DNA of 8,644 nucleotides from Thermoproteales archaeon (GCA_027068725.1 JAMOMD010000239.1:1-8644); one strand, 5' to 3'; shown: positions 1-6,424, counted from the stretch's first letter. Notes: generated by a model not told the origin, from the letters alone. Numbers and translations are program-made.

Positions 1-834
1 ATTAATTACGAGCTGCTGCTCAACAACGACTTTCTTTGCTCTGACTTCGCTTGTGACTACTTCAGGTGCTGTAATGTTCTTTACAATCAACGTTAGTGAT
101 GATGCGTTAATAACATTGTTTAGAGGACCAATTACGAACTTCTTTACCCATCTAGTACCATTCCAGTACCAGAATGTTAGCTCCTTGTTAGGTTCTGTAT
201 AGTTTATCTTCCAGTCAAGACTTCCTGTAAGTACTATGTTTGTTGCGTAGATTATTCCGCCAGTTGCGTTTATATCACCGCCATTTGTATTAAGTTCTAA
301 CTTTCCTGTCTCTGGATTTATCATGAAGTACATGTTGTAGGTCTTGCCATTGCTCGTGTACTCAATCTCTAGTGCTCTATATGTTGGATTGTACTCTATT
401 TTCCATCCTGTTGGTGTTCCCTTGCTAGTAATTACGAAGTAGTCTGCTAAGACAGCTGCTGCGTATGCTCTAATATTTCCATATACGTCAAGCTTGTACT
501 TTGGTGTCTCTGTGCCTATGCCAACAGCAGTCGCGTTTGGGTTTGCGTACAGGTAATTACCGTTCCAGAACCAGTCATTGTCAAAGTACGCACTTGTTCC
601 TCCTGACGTTCCTGATGTTCCACTAGAGGAGCTTGAGCTTGATGTTCCTGACGTGGCTCCTGTACTTGATGTTGTTTTCTGTGTGCTTGTGACGTATGGT
701 AGGCTTGATGTTGCGTATCCTGGCACGTAGTATGTCTTTGTTATTGTTATCTGTGCGATGCCTGGACTGAGTAGGAGTAGTACTCCTACTGCTGCTAGTG
801 CAATGAGTATTAAGACTAGGACATTTCTGTTCAT
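1..834 (-). CDS. Secreted/surface protein with tail-fibre-like motif (3' end outside window)
   Basis: The reading frame is open from ATG (832-834) to the left edge, giving 278 residues with no stop. Residues 1-27 form a signal peptide or N-terminal anchor: a short basic start (MNRN), then a long hydrophobic stretch ending in SPGIAQ. Residues about 47-82 are a Ser/Thr/Gly linker with seven consecutive Ser. Residues 105-124 carry GIGTETPKYKLDVYGNIRAY, which matches the GIGTxxPxxKLDVxGxI motif common in phage tail fibres and bacterial surface proteins, often ahead of an S74-type intramolecular chaperone domain. After it come beta-rich segments with Trp, Tyr and NxT/NxS sequons; residues 143-174 and 207-237 look like two diverged copies of one unit. 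It is probably exported and may form a fibre, stalk or adhesin. Codon use resembles the neighbours. The C-terminus, and any chaperone or anchor domain, is not visible. Export is well supported; the role is inferred. Confidence 0.8.
   Translation of the reverse strand, partial: MNRNVLVLILIALAAVGVLLLLSPGIAQITITKTYYVPGYATSSLPYVTSTQKTTSSTGATSGTSSSSSSSGTSGTSGGTSAYFDNDWFWNGNYLYANPNATAVGIGTETPKYKLDVYGNIRAYAAAVLADYFVITSKGTPTGWKIEYNPTYRALEIEYTSNGKTYNMYFMINPETGKLELNTNGGDINATGGIIYATNIVLTGSLDWKINYTEPNKELTFWYWNGTRWVKKFVIGPLNNVINASSLTLIVKNITAPEVVTSEVRAKKVVVEQQLVIN
124..408 (-). repeat. Two degenerate protein-level repeats in the surface protein
   Basis: Residues 143-174 (positions 313-408) and 207-237 (124-216) align by eye as W-K-I-x-Y, then L, then Y, then N-G, ending in F-x-I-x-P. 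About 11 of 32 positions are identical with one gap. The DNA itself is not obviously repeated, so this would be an old duplication of a beta-hairpin-type unit. Two copies are visible and more may lie past the edge. The judgement is by eye, without alignment statistics. Confidence 0.4.
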
Positions 835-858
835 ACTATCTCGCAGAATGAATTTAAT

Positions 859-868
859 GTTTATAAGG
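859..868 (-). promoter_or_regulatory. TATA box of the surface protein gene
   Basis: The minus strand reads CCTTATAAAC here, centred about 30 bp upstream of the ATG at 834. This is a near-consensus archaeal TATA box. The spacing predicts transcription starting only a few bases before the start codon, so the mRNA is near-leaderless. An inverted repeat lies upstream at 887-901. Confidence 0.65.
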
Positions 869-886
869 TGAGCGGAAAAACCTTGA

Positions 887-901
887 GAAAGTTATACTTT
901 C
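887..901. promoter_or_regulatory. Inverted repeat upstream of the surface gene TATA box
   Basis: GAAAGT-TAT-ACTTTC has perfect 6-bp arms around a 3-bp spacer, about 20 bp upstream of the TATA box at 859-868. Position and symmetry fit an operator for a dimeric regulator controlling the surface protein gene. A short chance palindrome in AT-rich DNA is equally possible. Confidence 0.3.
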
Positions 902-980
902 GCAAGAAGAGAAATTTCACCTATGGGAACAATATTTTCTCATAAAACTTTTAATACATTTGTTGCACGTGTTACATCAG

Positions 981-1673
981 TTACTTGAATAGTGGGTCTA
1001 GAAGAACTACCTGAGCTATATTACCAACAAGCTGCTTAAACTTCTCTGCTTCTGCTCTACTTCCTGCAACAACTCCCCAGTGCATTGGTATTGCTATCTT
1101 TGGTTTAATCATCTTAACAGCCTCAGCAGCCTCTTCAGGAGTCATAACGTAGACTCCACTAACTGGCAGAAGTGCAATATCGACTTTTCCTTCAAGACTC
1201 TTCATCTCTTCTATAACATCTGTATCACCTGCATGGTATATCCTGACACCTCCAATCTCAATAACGTAGCCAACCCTGTTATCCTCCTTTGGATGGAACA
1301 CCTTTCCTGGTGCTCTAAACTTGTTAACATTATACGATGGAACAGTTAGTACCTTCACATCCTTGATAGTTACTTCCTGATTAGGCTTGACGTACACTAT
1401 CTCTCCTACCTTGCCTCTAATCTGCTCAAGACATTTTCTAGCAATTTCAGGACCTACAGCTACGGTATCTGACTTTGCTACCTTTAGAATGCTTGGTGGG
1501 TCACAGTGATCAAAATGTTCATGTGTCACAAACACAATGTCAGCCTTTGGAAGATCTGCACTAGGTATCTCGTAAAGGTCAATGTAGATCTTCTTGTCAG
1601 GTGTCTCTATTAGGAATCCTGCATGTTTTAGCAATGTTATCTTTACGTTGCCGTACTCGAACGTGCTGACCAT
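981..1673 (-). CDS. MBL-fold metal-dependent hydrolase (COG2220/UlaG-like)
   Basis: This is a 230-residue soluble protein of the metallo-beta-lactamase fold. The metal motif THEHFDH spans residues 50-56 (H51, H53, D55, H56). The third histidine is probably H127, in FHPKEDNRVGY. YHAGDTD at 146-152 supplies the bridging aspartate D150, and MHWG at 197-200 gives the last ligand, H198. LLPVSGVYVMTPEEA (168-182) is the usual conserved block of this family. COG2220/UPF0173 proteins are dinuclear-metal hydrolases related to UlaG lactonase, and most archaeal members have no known substrate. Length and all ligands look intact. The ATG start sits about 30 bp downstream of a TATA-like box at 1700-1707. 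The next gene upstream ends only 37 bp away, so read-through is also possible. The fold and metal site are confident; the substrate is unknown. Confidence 0.9.
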   Translation of the reverse strand: MVSTFEYGNVKITLLKHAGFLIETPDKKIYIDLYEIPSADLPKADIVFVTHEHFDHCDPPSILKVAKSDTVAVGPEIARKCLEQIRGKVGEIVYVKPNQEVTIKDVKVLTVPSYNVNKFRAPGKVFHPKEDNRVGYVIEIGGVRIYHAGDTDVIEEMKSLEGKVDIALLPVSGVYVMTPEEAAEAVKMIKPKIAIPMHWGVVAGSRAEAEKFKQLVGNIAQVVLLDPLFK

Positions 1674-1699
1674 ACGTGATTTATTACTGTAAAGAACTC

Positions 1700-1707
1700 T
1701 ATGTAAA
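1700..1707 (-). promoter_or_regulatory. Possible TATA box of the MBL hydrolase gene
   Basis: The minus strand reads TTTACATA, centred about 30 bp upstream of the ATG at 1673, in the 37-bp gap after the preceding gene. The spacing fits leaderless initiation. The match to consensus is moderate. Confidence 0.4.
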
Positions 1708-1710
1708 GCA

Positions 1711-2031
1711 TTAAGCTAGTCCTCTCCTCTTCCTGAAGAAGTCTACAAGTGCCTTTCCTGAGATTACGGTGAATGAGATTGCTGCAACAAGTCCCATTGC
1801 TGCAGTTGCTGTCCAGGGAGCATCAAGCAGCTTCAAGATCAGGGTCAAGTCAAGGTATAGCAGTGGGCCAAGCAGCGGGATCACACCAAGTAAGCTCAGT
1901 GCTGCTAACTCTAGACCAACTACTAGTCCCTGCACTGGTCTACCAATGGCTACTCCCGTCAGTGCTCCCGTGAGCACGGTCAGGATAGGGTAGATCGATA
2001 GTAGGAGTAGGAGTTTTCTGAGATAGTCCAC
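1711..2031 (-). CDS. Small membrane protein, about three helices, unknown function
   Basis: A 106-residue very hydrophobic protein rich in Leu, Ala, Gly and Val. Likely membrane segments are residues 7-29, 33-65 (long, possibly two passes broken at the PLLGP turn) and 72-95. The C-terminus (FFRKRRGLA) is strongly basic and probably cytoplasmic. The start is GTG at 2029-2031: an in-frame TGA lies three codons upstream and no ATG is nearby. The GTG comes one base after the TAG of the nucleotidyltransferase gene, so the two are almost certainly cotranscribed and probably translationally coupled. I see no clear Shine-Dalgarno sequence. I do not recognise the family and assign no function. Confidence 0.7.
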   Translation of the reverse strand: MDYLRKLLLLLSIYPILTVLTGALTGVAIGRPVQGLVVGLELAALSLLGVIPLLGPLLYLDLTLILKLLDAPWTATAAMGLVAAISFTVISGKALVDFFRKRRGLA

Positions 2032-2032
2032 G

Positions 2033-2740
2033 CTACATCATTGAGAGAACCCACCTAATTCCTCTCCTCTCAAGTTCTCGACGCACAACATCTTCAACAG
2101 GTTCATCAGGATCGAGCACAAGTCTGATGAATGTACCTGTCCTACCTATCTCAGCTCTCCTAGTCAGCATCTGAACTCTCTCAAGTACAACATCAATAGA
2201 CACGCCAAGAAGCTCAGCAACTTCATGCTCTCTTCCAATTATACACCACTCAACATGTCCCTTCTCTGTTGGCTGAATAAACATGAGTCTCTTATTGACA
2301 CCAGGTACTCTTCTTCCACTCTCAAGCTCCTGAAGTTTAAGCATTCCACTGAACCTGTAGAACTCTTCCTCGACTTTGCTTAGCCTAACTATGGGCAGCG
2401 TGACTACTTGTTCTTCTTCAGGGTCCAGATATATGTATAGCTTAGGTGTAGTCTTTGGCGTAGCCATCACTAGCTCAACGTGACTTATCTTGAAACCACG
2501 AGACTCGAGAAGAGTCTTCACTATTGAGTAAGGTACAGGACTTAGTAGCACAACATCAACATCACTATCAGGACTAACATCTCCACGTGCAACAGAGCCA
2601 TGAACAATAGGATCAAATTCTCTCAATGCCTGCATTATTCTGAGCGCTTTCTCACGCTTCTCTCTCAGCACTTTCCAATGTTCTTCACTGTAGATAACTT
2701 CTCTTTCCTGACCTGGTCTCTCAGGTCTAGGATAAGACAC
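2033..2740 (-). CDS. Predicted archaeal nucleotidyltransferase (Pol-beta-like fold)
   Basis: A 235-residue soluble protein. Residues 47-62 carry the nucleotidyltransferase signature: HGSVARG (G48, S49, R52, G53), then SDVD (S59, D60, D62), with D60 and D62 as the metal-binding acidic pair. After this come a beta-rich middle and a basic C-terminal part with LTRRAEIGRTGTF (residues 192-204), which resembles a conserved archaeal group of predicted nucleotidyltransferases (probably COG1665, from memory). At this length it is larger than minimal MNT antitoxin-type proteins, and no HEPN partner is next to it. The start is GTG at 2738-2740; an in-frame TAG lies four codons upstream and the first internal Met is residue 36. 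It is transcribed divergently from amrS and is followed by a small membrane protein gene. The substrate (nucleotide, RNA or protein) is unknown. Confidence 0.85.
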   Translation of the reverse strand: MSYPRPERPGQEREVIYSEEHWKVLREKREKALRIMQALREFDPIVHGSVARGDVSPDSDVDVVLLSPVPYSIVKTLLESRGFKISHVELVMATPKTTPKLYIYLDPEEEQVVTLPIVRLSKVEEEFYRFSGMLKLQELESGRRVPGVNKRLMFIQPTEKGHVEWCIIGREHEVAELLGVSIDVVLERVQMLTRRAEIGRTGTFIRLVLDPDEPVEDVVRRELERRGIRWVLSMM

Positions 2741-2780
2741 TGAGTATAACTATAGAATACTGATAAGACTAATCACGTGA
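2741..2780. promoter_or_regulatory. 40-bp divergent promoter region, nucleotidyltransferase/amrS
   Basis: Only 40 bp separate the two divergent start codons, so both core promoters must overlap here. On the plus strand CTATAGAAT (2750-2758) lies about 28 bp upstream of the amrS ATG. On the minus strand CTTATCAG (2760-2767) lies about 24 bp upstream of the GTG, a weaker fit. The 8-bp palindrome TCACGTGA (2773-2780) abuts the amrS start codon. Both transcripts should be near-leaderless and may compete for TBP/TFB. Confidence 0.5.
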
Positions 2781-3926
2781 ATGAAAGAGAAGCTAAGACT
2801 AAGATGGTCGTGGACACGGTCAGTACTTCGTGACTTGCCTAAGGAAGATCTTGAGAAGCTTCTGAAGTTGCCAAATGTGAGGGAGTCACCTTTCTACACG
2901 AGACTTAGAGGAAATAAAGTACAGTGCACTCTCTGTCACAGAAGGTGCATACTAGACGTTGGTCAGGTTGGAACATGTGGTGTGCGCGTAAACATAGATG
3001 GTAAATTATACACAGTCACTTACGGACTTCTGACAGCCGTAGAGTCAAGACCTATGGAGATCAAGCCATTCTTCCACTATTACCCAGGCTCGACTGCCCT
3101 CACCATAAGCACGTGGGGATGCACTTTCCCCTGCGCATGGTGTCAAAATTGGCATCTCTCAAAGTACGCATTCTTTGACCGTGGCGAGTACTATACACCT
3201 GACGAAATTGTGACAAAAATGGAACTTGAAGGAGATGAAGGAATAAACGTAAGTTTTAACGAGCCTACACTCCTAACAGAGTTCTGTATTGACGTATTTA
3301 AGAAAGCTAGAAGTAGAGCTCTACATCTATCATATAACACGAATGGATATCTAACAGAAGAAACAGTTAAAGCCCTTCACGAAGCAGGAATGGATGGAGC
3401 AAATGTTGATATAAAAGGTGGAAAAGAAACATACAAAACATGGCTATGCGCAGACTTTGACAAATATTGGAGTACTGTAACAACAATGAAAAAACTTGGC
3501 ATACATCTAGAACTGACATATCTAGTAATTCCAGGTGTAAATGACGAAGATTATCCTGAAATAATTGAGAAAATACTGCGAGATCTTGGACCAGAGACAC
3601 CGCTACATGTTACGCGTTTCCATCCTGATCATGTTCTTCTAGATGCTAAACCAACACCAGTAGAGAAACTTGAAGAGATAGTAAAATACGCAAAGAAGCA
3701 GGGCCTAAAATATGTGTACATTGGTAATGTTCCCGGTCATCCATTTGAACATACCTACTGTCCAGAATGCGGAAAAGTTCTAATTAAGAGATATGGAACA
3801 CATGTAATAGAGATTAAACTAAACTTCAGAGATGGCAAGCCGATCTGTCCAGAATGTGGAACAGAGATCCATATTAAAGGGATGCCTAAACGAACAGGCG
3901 GGCATATAGCAATGATGCAATTATAA
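2781..3926 (+). CDS. amrS: AmmeMemoRadiSam-system radical SAM enzyme
   Basis: A 381-residue radical SAM enzyme related to pyruvate formate-lyase activating enzyme (COG1180). N-terminal cysteines C49, C52, C56 and C66 (CTLCHRRC...GTCGVR) form the block typical of AmrS. The radical SAM cluster motif GCTFPCAWC gives C114, C118 and C121. NEPTLL (160-165), NTNGY (186-190) and NVDIKG (208-213) follow as in the family, with IGNVPGH at 314-320. The C-terminus has two CPECG knuckles (C327/C330 and C356/C359), probably a zinc ribbon. The family is usually linked to AMMECR1 and Memo partners; neither is in this window and its substrate is not established. The ATG start fits the TATA box at 2750-2758. 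The last 41 bp overlap the end of the convergent permease gene. Family assignment is strong. Confidence 0.92.
   Translation: MKEKLRLRWSWTRSVLRDLPKEDLEKLLKLPNVRESPFYTRLRGNKVQCTLCHRRCILDVGQVGTCGVRVNIDGKLYTVTYGLLTAVESRPMEIKPFFHYYPGSTALTISTWGCTFPCAWCQNWHLSKYAFFDRGEYYTPDEIVTKMELEGDEGINVSFNEPTLLTEFCIDVFKKARSRALHLSYNTNGYLTEETVKALHEAGMDGANVDIKGGKETYKTWLCADFDKYWSTVTTMKKLGIHLELTYLVIPGVNDEDYPEIIEKILRDLGPETPLHVTRFHPDHVLLDAKPTPVEKLEEIVKYAKKQGLKYVYIGNVPGHPFEHTYCPECGKVLIKRYGTHVIEIKLNFRDGKPICPECGTEIHIKGMPKRTGGHIAMMQL
3886..3926. other. 41-bp convergent 3' overlap of amrS and the permease gene
   Basis: The amrS stop (TAA, 3924-3926) and the permease stop (TAG on minus, 3886-3888) lie inside each other's coding sequence. 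The overlap encodes the final 13 residues of AmrS (KRTGGHIAMMQL and the preceding Pro) and the final 13 of the permease. The transcripts must overlap tail to tail, and no terminator can lie between the genes. Confidence 0.8.
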
Positions 3927-5019
3927 GTGCAGTAACTATCAGGTAAATTATAGAAATCATATGAAACCTTCTCAAAAATCCCGGATTTCTAGGACCAACA
4001 TATGTCCTGTACGCAATCAAGTTAGCTAAACTAGCAATAAGCGTACCATTACCACCAACATTAACTCCATAAAGTAGAGGAACATAAAGTGACGTAAAGT
4101 GCATTAATAAGACCGTTGCTGGAACGTTACTAATGACCTGTGATAACAAAATAGATGTTGCATATATGCTCTCTGGACTTCTCAAGAATGTACTCATGAA
4201 GCTCTTCAAAAAGTATATTCGCGACAGCATTCCAAAATCAATAAACATCAAGAAAATTATGGCAAGTAAACTCCAGTCTGCTCTATACACAACTCTTCTA
4301 TCAACAATTAAGAACAGGATGAGAGATGCGGGAACTGCTAGATATGATAGTTCTCTAATATGCCTAAGCGGTGTTGCAAGCAATAACACTACTAGAATAA
4401 GTGTTGCAAATGATGCAGTAGCTAGCTTCTTATTAAACATGTGCATGCCTAACTTATCCACTCGTAAAATTGCTTCCTCCTTTCGAAAAGATACTAGCAC
4501 AAATGCAATAAGTATTAAGAACATTATTGCAACAGGTACTGACATTATTTCAATAAATTTCAGAAATGGAACATGATAGTGATGTAGAATTATCAAATTC
4601 TGCGGGTTTCCTATTGGTGTTAGACTTGAACCTACGTTTGCAGCAATTGCAGCAAATATTGCTAAGTCACTAAGATCTTTCTCGAGCATGCACGCAATTG
4701 CTGATAGAAGTGGCACAAGTACTAGTAGTGATATATCATTAGTTACTGCTGGTGCAAGTGCAAATACTGTGAGAGTGTATGCAATTGATAGGTTTCTAAT
4801 ATTCTTGCATTTTAAAATGATCCTAGCTGCAATATATGATAGAAAACCTGACAATTCAAGTCCTTTAACTGCGAGTAATATTACTAACAGGTTTGCAAGT
4901 GTTTTCCAATCAATTAATTGTATGAGCTCTGCTGGGCTAGGCTTGAGGTATGTTAGAAGTATTATTAGAAGAAGTACAAGAGCAATAAGGAGTGGGTCCT
5001 TGGCTCTTCTCGAAGTCAC
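3886..5019 (-). CDS. SLC13/ArsB-NhaD-type anion permease
   Basis: A 377-residue polytopic membrane protein with about 10-11 hydrophobic segments. It shows the internal duplication of the ion transporter superfamily. In the first half, DWKTLANLLVILLAVKGLELSG (from 37) leads to TNDIS (93-97), then SSLTPIGNPQNL (131-142). In the second half, DWSLLAIIFLMFIDFG (248-263) leads to SNVPATVLL (297-305), then GVNVGGNGTLIAS (318-330). The paired hairpin motifs mark the substrate and cation sites. Candidate substrates are dicarboxylates, sulfate or arsenite; nothing here decides between them. It is somewhat shorter than typical ArsB or SLC13 proteins, mainly in loops and ends. The GTG start (5017-5019) directly follows an in-frame TAG, so no longer form is possible. 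The stop lies inside the end of amrS. The neighbours do not suggest a substrate; no ars regulator is seen. Confidence 0.85.
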   Translation of the reverse strand: MTSRRAKDPLLIALVLLLIILLTYLKPSPAELIQLIDWKTLANLLVILLAVKGLELSGFLSYIAARIILKCKNIRNLSIAYTLTVFALAPAVTNDISLLVLVPLLSAIACMLEKDLSDLAIFAAIAANVGSSLTPIGNPQNLIILHHYHVPFLKFIEIMSVPVAIMFLILIAFVLVSFRKEEAILRVDKLGMHMFNKKLATASFATLILVVLLLATPLRHIRELSYLAVPASLILFLIVDRRVVYRADWSLLAIIFLMFIDFGMLSRIYFLKSFMSTFLRSPESIYATSILLSQVISNVPATVLLMHFTSLYVPLLYGVNVGGNGTLIASLANLIAYRTYVGPRNPGFLRRFHMISIIYLIVTALIIASLLYARLFV

Positions 5020-5040
5020 CTAGTCCCGTAGTGTTAGACC

Positions 5041-5052
5041 TATCAAAAAACC
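5041..5052 (-). promoter_or_regulatory. T-tract: permease TATA-like box and/or upstream gene terminator
   Basis: On the minus strand GGTTTTTTGATA lies about 10 bp past the stop of the gene ending at 5060 and about 26 bp before the permease GTG. A run of six T is a plausible archaeal terminator. The same AT-rich stretch is at the right spacing to be the permease TATA element. The sequence does not separate the two roles. Confidence 0.4.
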
Positions 5053-5059
5053 TTTGATG

Positions 5060-5383
5060 TCACATCATTGGGATGTGCAATCTCTTGCTTGTTGAGGTTC
5101 TCTCTATGTTTCTCCTATACTCCTCGAAGAGGTCTTCCTGATGAGGTGATAGAGGAGTTATTTCCTGAGCGATCAATGTCTTGACGTCGTATATGAGGAA
5201 TCTTCTCTTGACCTGTGCTTTAACAGCTACAACTGTTCCTTCTCTAATTGCTCTTCTGTCAATGTTGTCAAAGTGGACTACAATGATCTCAGAGGTCTTG
5301 TGGATAGGACTTATGTAGACCTCAACAGAGATTCTATTCTCTTCAATACGAATAACCTTGCCTATGACGCAGACTCTGCCCAT
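5060..5383 (-). CDS. Small uncharacterised protein, possible OB-fold
   Basis: A 107-residue soluble protein. Residues 1-75 alternate short beta-like strands with turns: VCVIGKVIRIEENRISVEVYI, then EIIVVHF, then TVVAVKAQVKR, then FLIYDVKTLIAQEI. This order and the opening GxVxxIxxNxxxV pattern are what an OB-fold nucleic-acid-binding barrel looks like, but no diagnostic signature is present. Residues 82-107 are charged and helical (QEDLFEEYRRN), ending in a basic tail. It has no membrane segment or signal peptide. The ATG start at 5381-5383 lies about 25 bp downstream of CTTTAATTC on the minus strand. It is divergent from the DMT-like permease gene and 40 bp upstream of the SLC13-type gene in the same orientation. 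That the reading frame is real is fairly sure; the function is not known. Confidence 0.7.
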   Translation of the reverse strand: MGRVCVIGKVIRIEENRISVEVYISPIHKTSEIIVVHFDNIDRRAIREGTVVAVKAQVKRRFLIYDVKTLIAQEITPLSPHQEDLFEEYRRNIERTSTSKRLHIPMM

Positions 5384-5443
5384 TTTAAATTACAGCGACG
5401 GTGAGAATTAAAGGGTTTACTCAAGCTTGTTCATTGCTCATTT
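5384..5443. promoter_or_regulatory. 60-bp divergent promoter region
   Basis: On the minus strand CTTTAATTC (5404-5412) lies about 25 bp upstream of the small protein ATG. On the plus strand GGTTTACTC (about 5413-5421) lies about 28 bp upstream of the permease ATG and is a weak TATA-like match. The two elements abut, so occupancy may be exclusive. A perfect 8-bp palindrome, CAAGCTTG (5422-5429), follows immediately and could be an operator or chance. Confidence 0.4.
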
Positions 5444-6424
5444 ATGAGGAGCACCGCGGTAGCGCTCGTTATCATAGTGCTCATCGTTGTTGCATGGGGA
5501 TTCATAGGCATAATAGTGAAGGCAGCAGAAAGTCTCCTCTCGCCAACAGGACAGGTAGCAGTCAGGTATGCTCTATCCTTCTTATCCTTTCTACTGCTCG
5601 TAATCTCACTCAAGTTCTATAGACCAGACCTACAGGGAGTGAACTACCTAACAAGAGTATCATTTCTACGTTTCAAAAGATATGCTGTCCCAAACATAAT
5701 AGTAATACTTCTAGGAGCTCTCCTAGGCTTTGGCATATCGATACCAGCATTCTTCATATCAGTCGCTCTCTGTGGAGTATATGTAACATACGTAATTGGA
5801 ATAAGCCTAACAATAATAACAGTATCAATACTCAGAGTAATAACAGGAGAAGAATTTCTAACAAGATACAAGATAACATATCTGACACTTCTAACACTAA
5901 TGATAATAACAACACTCACGTTAACTCAAGTAAACATCAGCGGTCTCTGGTCAACTATCCTATTTGCAACAACGTGGGGAGCATACATGTGGGTGATAAG
6001 TCACATCAATAGAGGACATGGAGACACTATAGAACAAATATACACATCCTGCATAGACATGTCATTTGCAACAGGCGTGGGCTTACTATCAGTAATGACT
6101 ACACTAAACATATCGTTTAACAAACTTATGAGAGACATAGTCTGGTCAGTAGCTAACCCAATATTACTAACATTAGTAATAATCGGCCTAGTATTCTTAT
6201 GTACAGTACTGCCATACATAGCAACCTGCATAATACTAAGTCAAGAACCGGCTCTCGTAATACACTTCTCTATCCTACAGTACCTTGAGGTAATTCAGGG
6301 TCTGCTCTTCGGAATATTCTACTTTAGAGAACTCTCACTAACATTACAGACAGTACTATACCTGGTAATAAGTCTCGTAAGCCTAATAGCATGCATGATA
6401 CTTAGAATGAAAGAAATATCCTAA
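5444..6424 (+). CDS. DMT superfamily (EamA-like) permease
   Basis: A 326-residue membrane protein with about ten hydrophobic helices: roughly 4-26, 38-57, 82-105, 108-131, 143-162, 167-186, 203-222, 237-262, 268-292 and 299-320. The order shows two EamA-type halves. AWGFIGI (17-23) opens the first half and TGEEFLTRYK (134-143) marks its end. TTWGAYMW (176-183) opens the second and YFRELSLTLQ (293-302) closes it; the acidic GEE/RE between helices is typical of DMT exporters. A longer than usual loop at 58-81 separates helices 2 and 3. Family members export metabolites, amino acids or drugs, or import sugars; the substrate cannot be read here. Codons are strongly biased to ATA and ACA compared with rpl3. 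The ATG start is supported by the promoter spacing. No partner gene is adjacent on its strand. Confidence 0.75.
   Translation: MRSTAVALVIIVLIVVAWGFIGIIVKAAESLLSPTGQVAVRYALSFLSFLLLVISLKFYRPDLQGVNYLTRVSFLRFKRYAVPNIIVILLGALLGFGISIPAFFISVALCGVYVTYVIGISLTIITVSILRVITGEEFLTRYKITYLTLLTLMIITTLTLTQVNISGLWSTILFATTWGAYMWVISHINRGHGDTIEQIYTSCIDMSFATGVGLLSVMTTLNISFNKLMRDIVWSVANPILLTLVIIGLVFLCTVLPYIATCIILSQEPALVIHFSILQYLEVIQGLLFGIFYFRELSLTLQTVLYLVISLVSLIACMILRMKEIS

Noticed and set aside
1769..1993. Plus-strand ORFs opposite the small membrane protein
   Set aside because: Low-complexity Ser/Ala/Pro translations mirror Leu/Ala/Gly codons on the other strand. The minus-strand frame has membrane topology and operon context.
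2033..2740. MNT-type antitoxin of a HEPN/MNT toxin-antitoxin pair
   Set aside because: The nucleotidyltransferase motif is present, but the protein is larger with a distinct C-terminal region, and the neighbour is a membrane protein rather than a HEPN domain (no RxxxxH motif).
3886..5019. Arsenite efflux (arsB) operon
   Set aside because: The permease fold matches the wider ion transporter superfamily, but there is no arsR, arsC or arsA nearby and nothing defines the substrate.
4133..5023. Plus-strand ORFs of 147 and 111 residues (4133-4576, 4688-5023) opposite the permease gene
   Set aside because: They are antisense shadows of a clear SLC13/ArsB-type gene; their composition (Ser, Thr, Asn and Ile rich, no domain) reflects the complement of hydrophobic codons, and no promoter fits.
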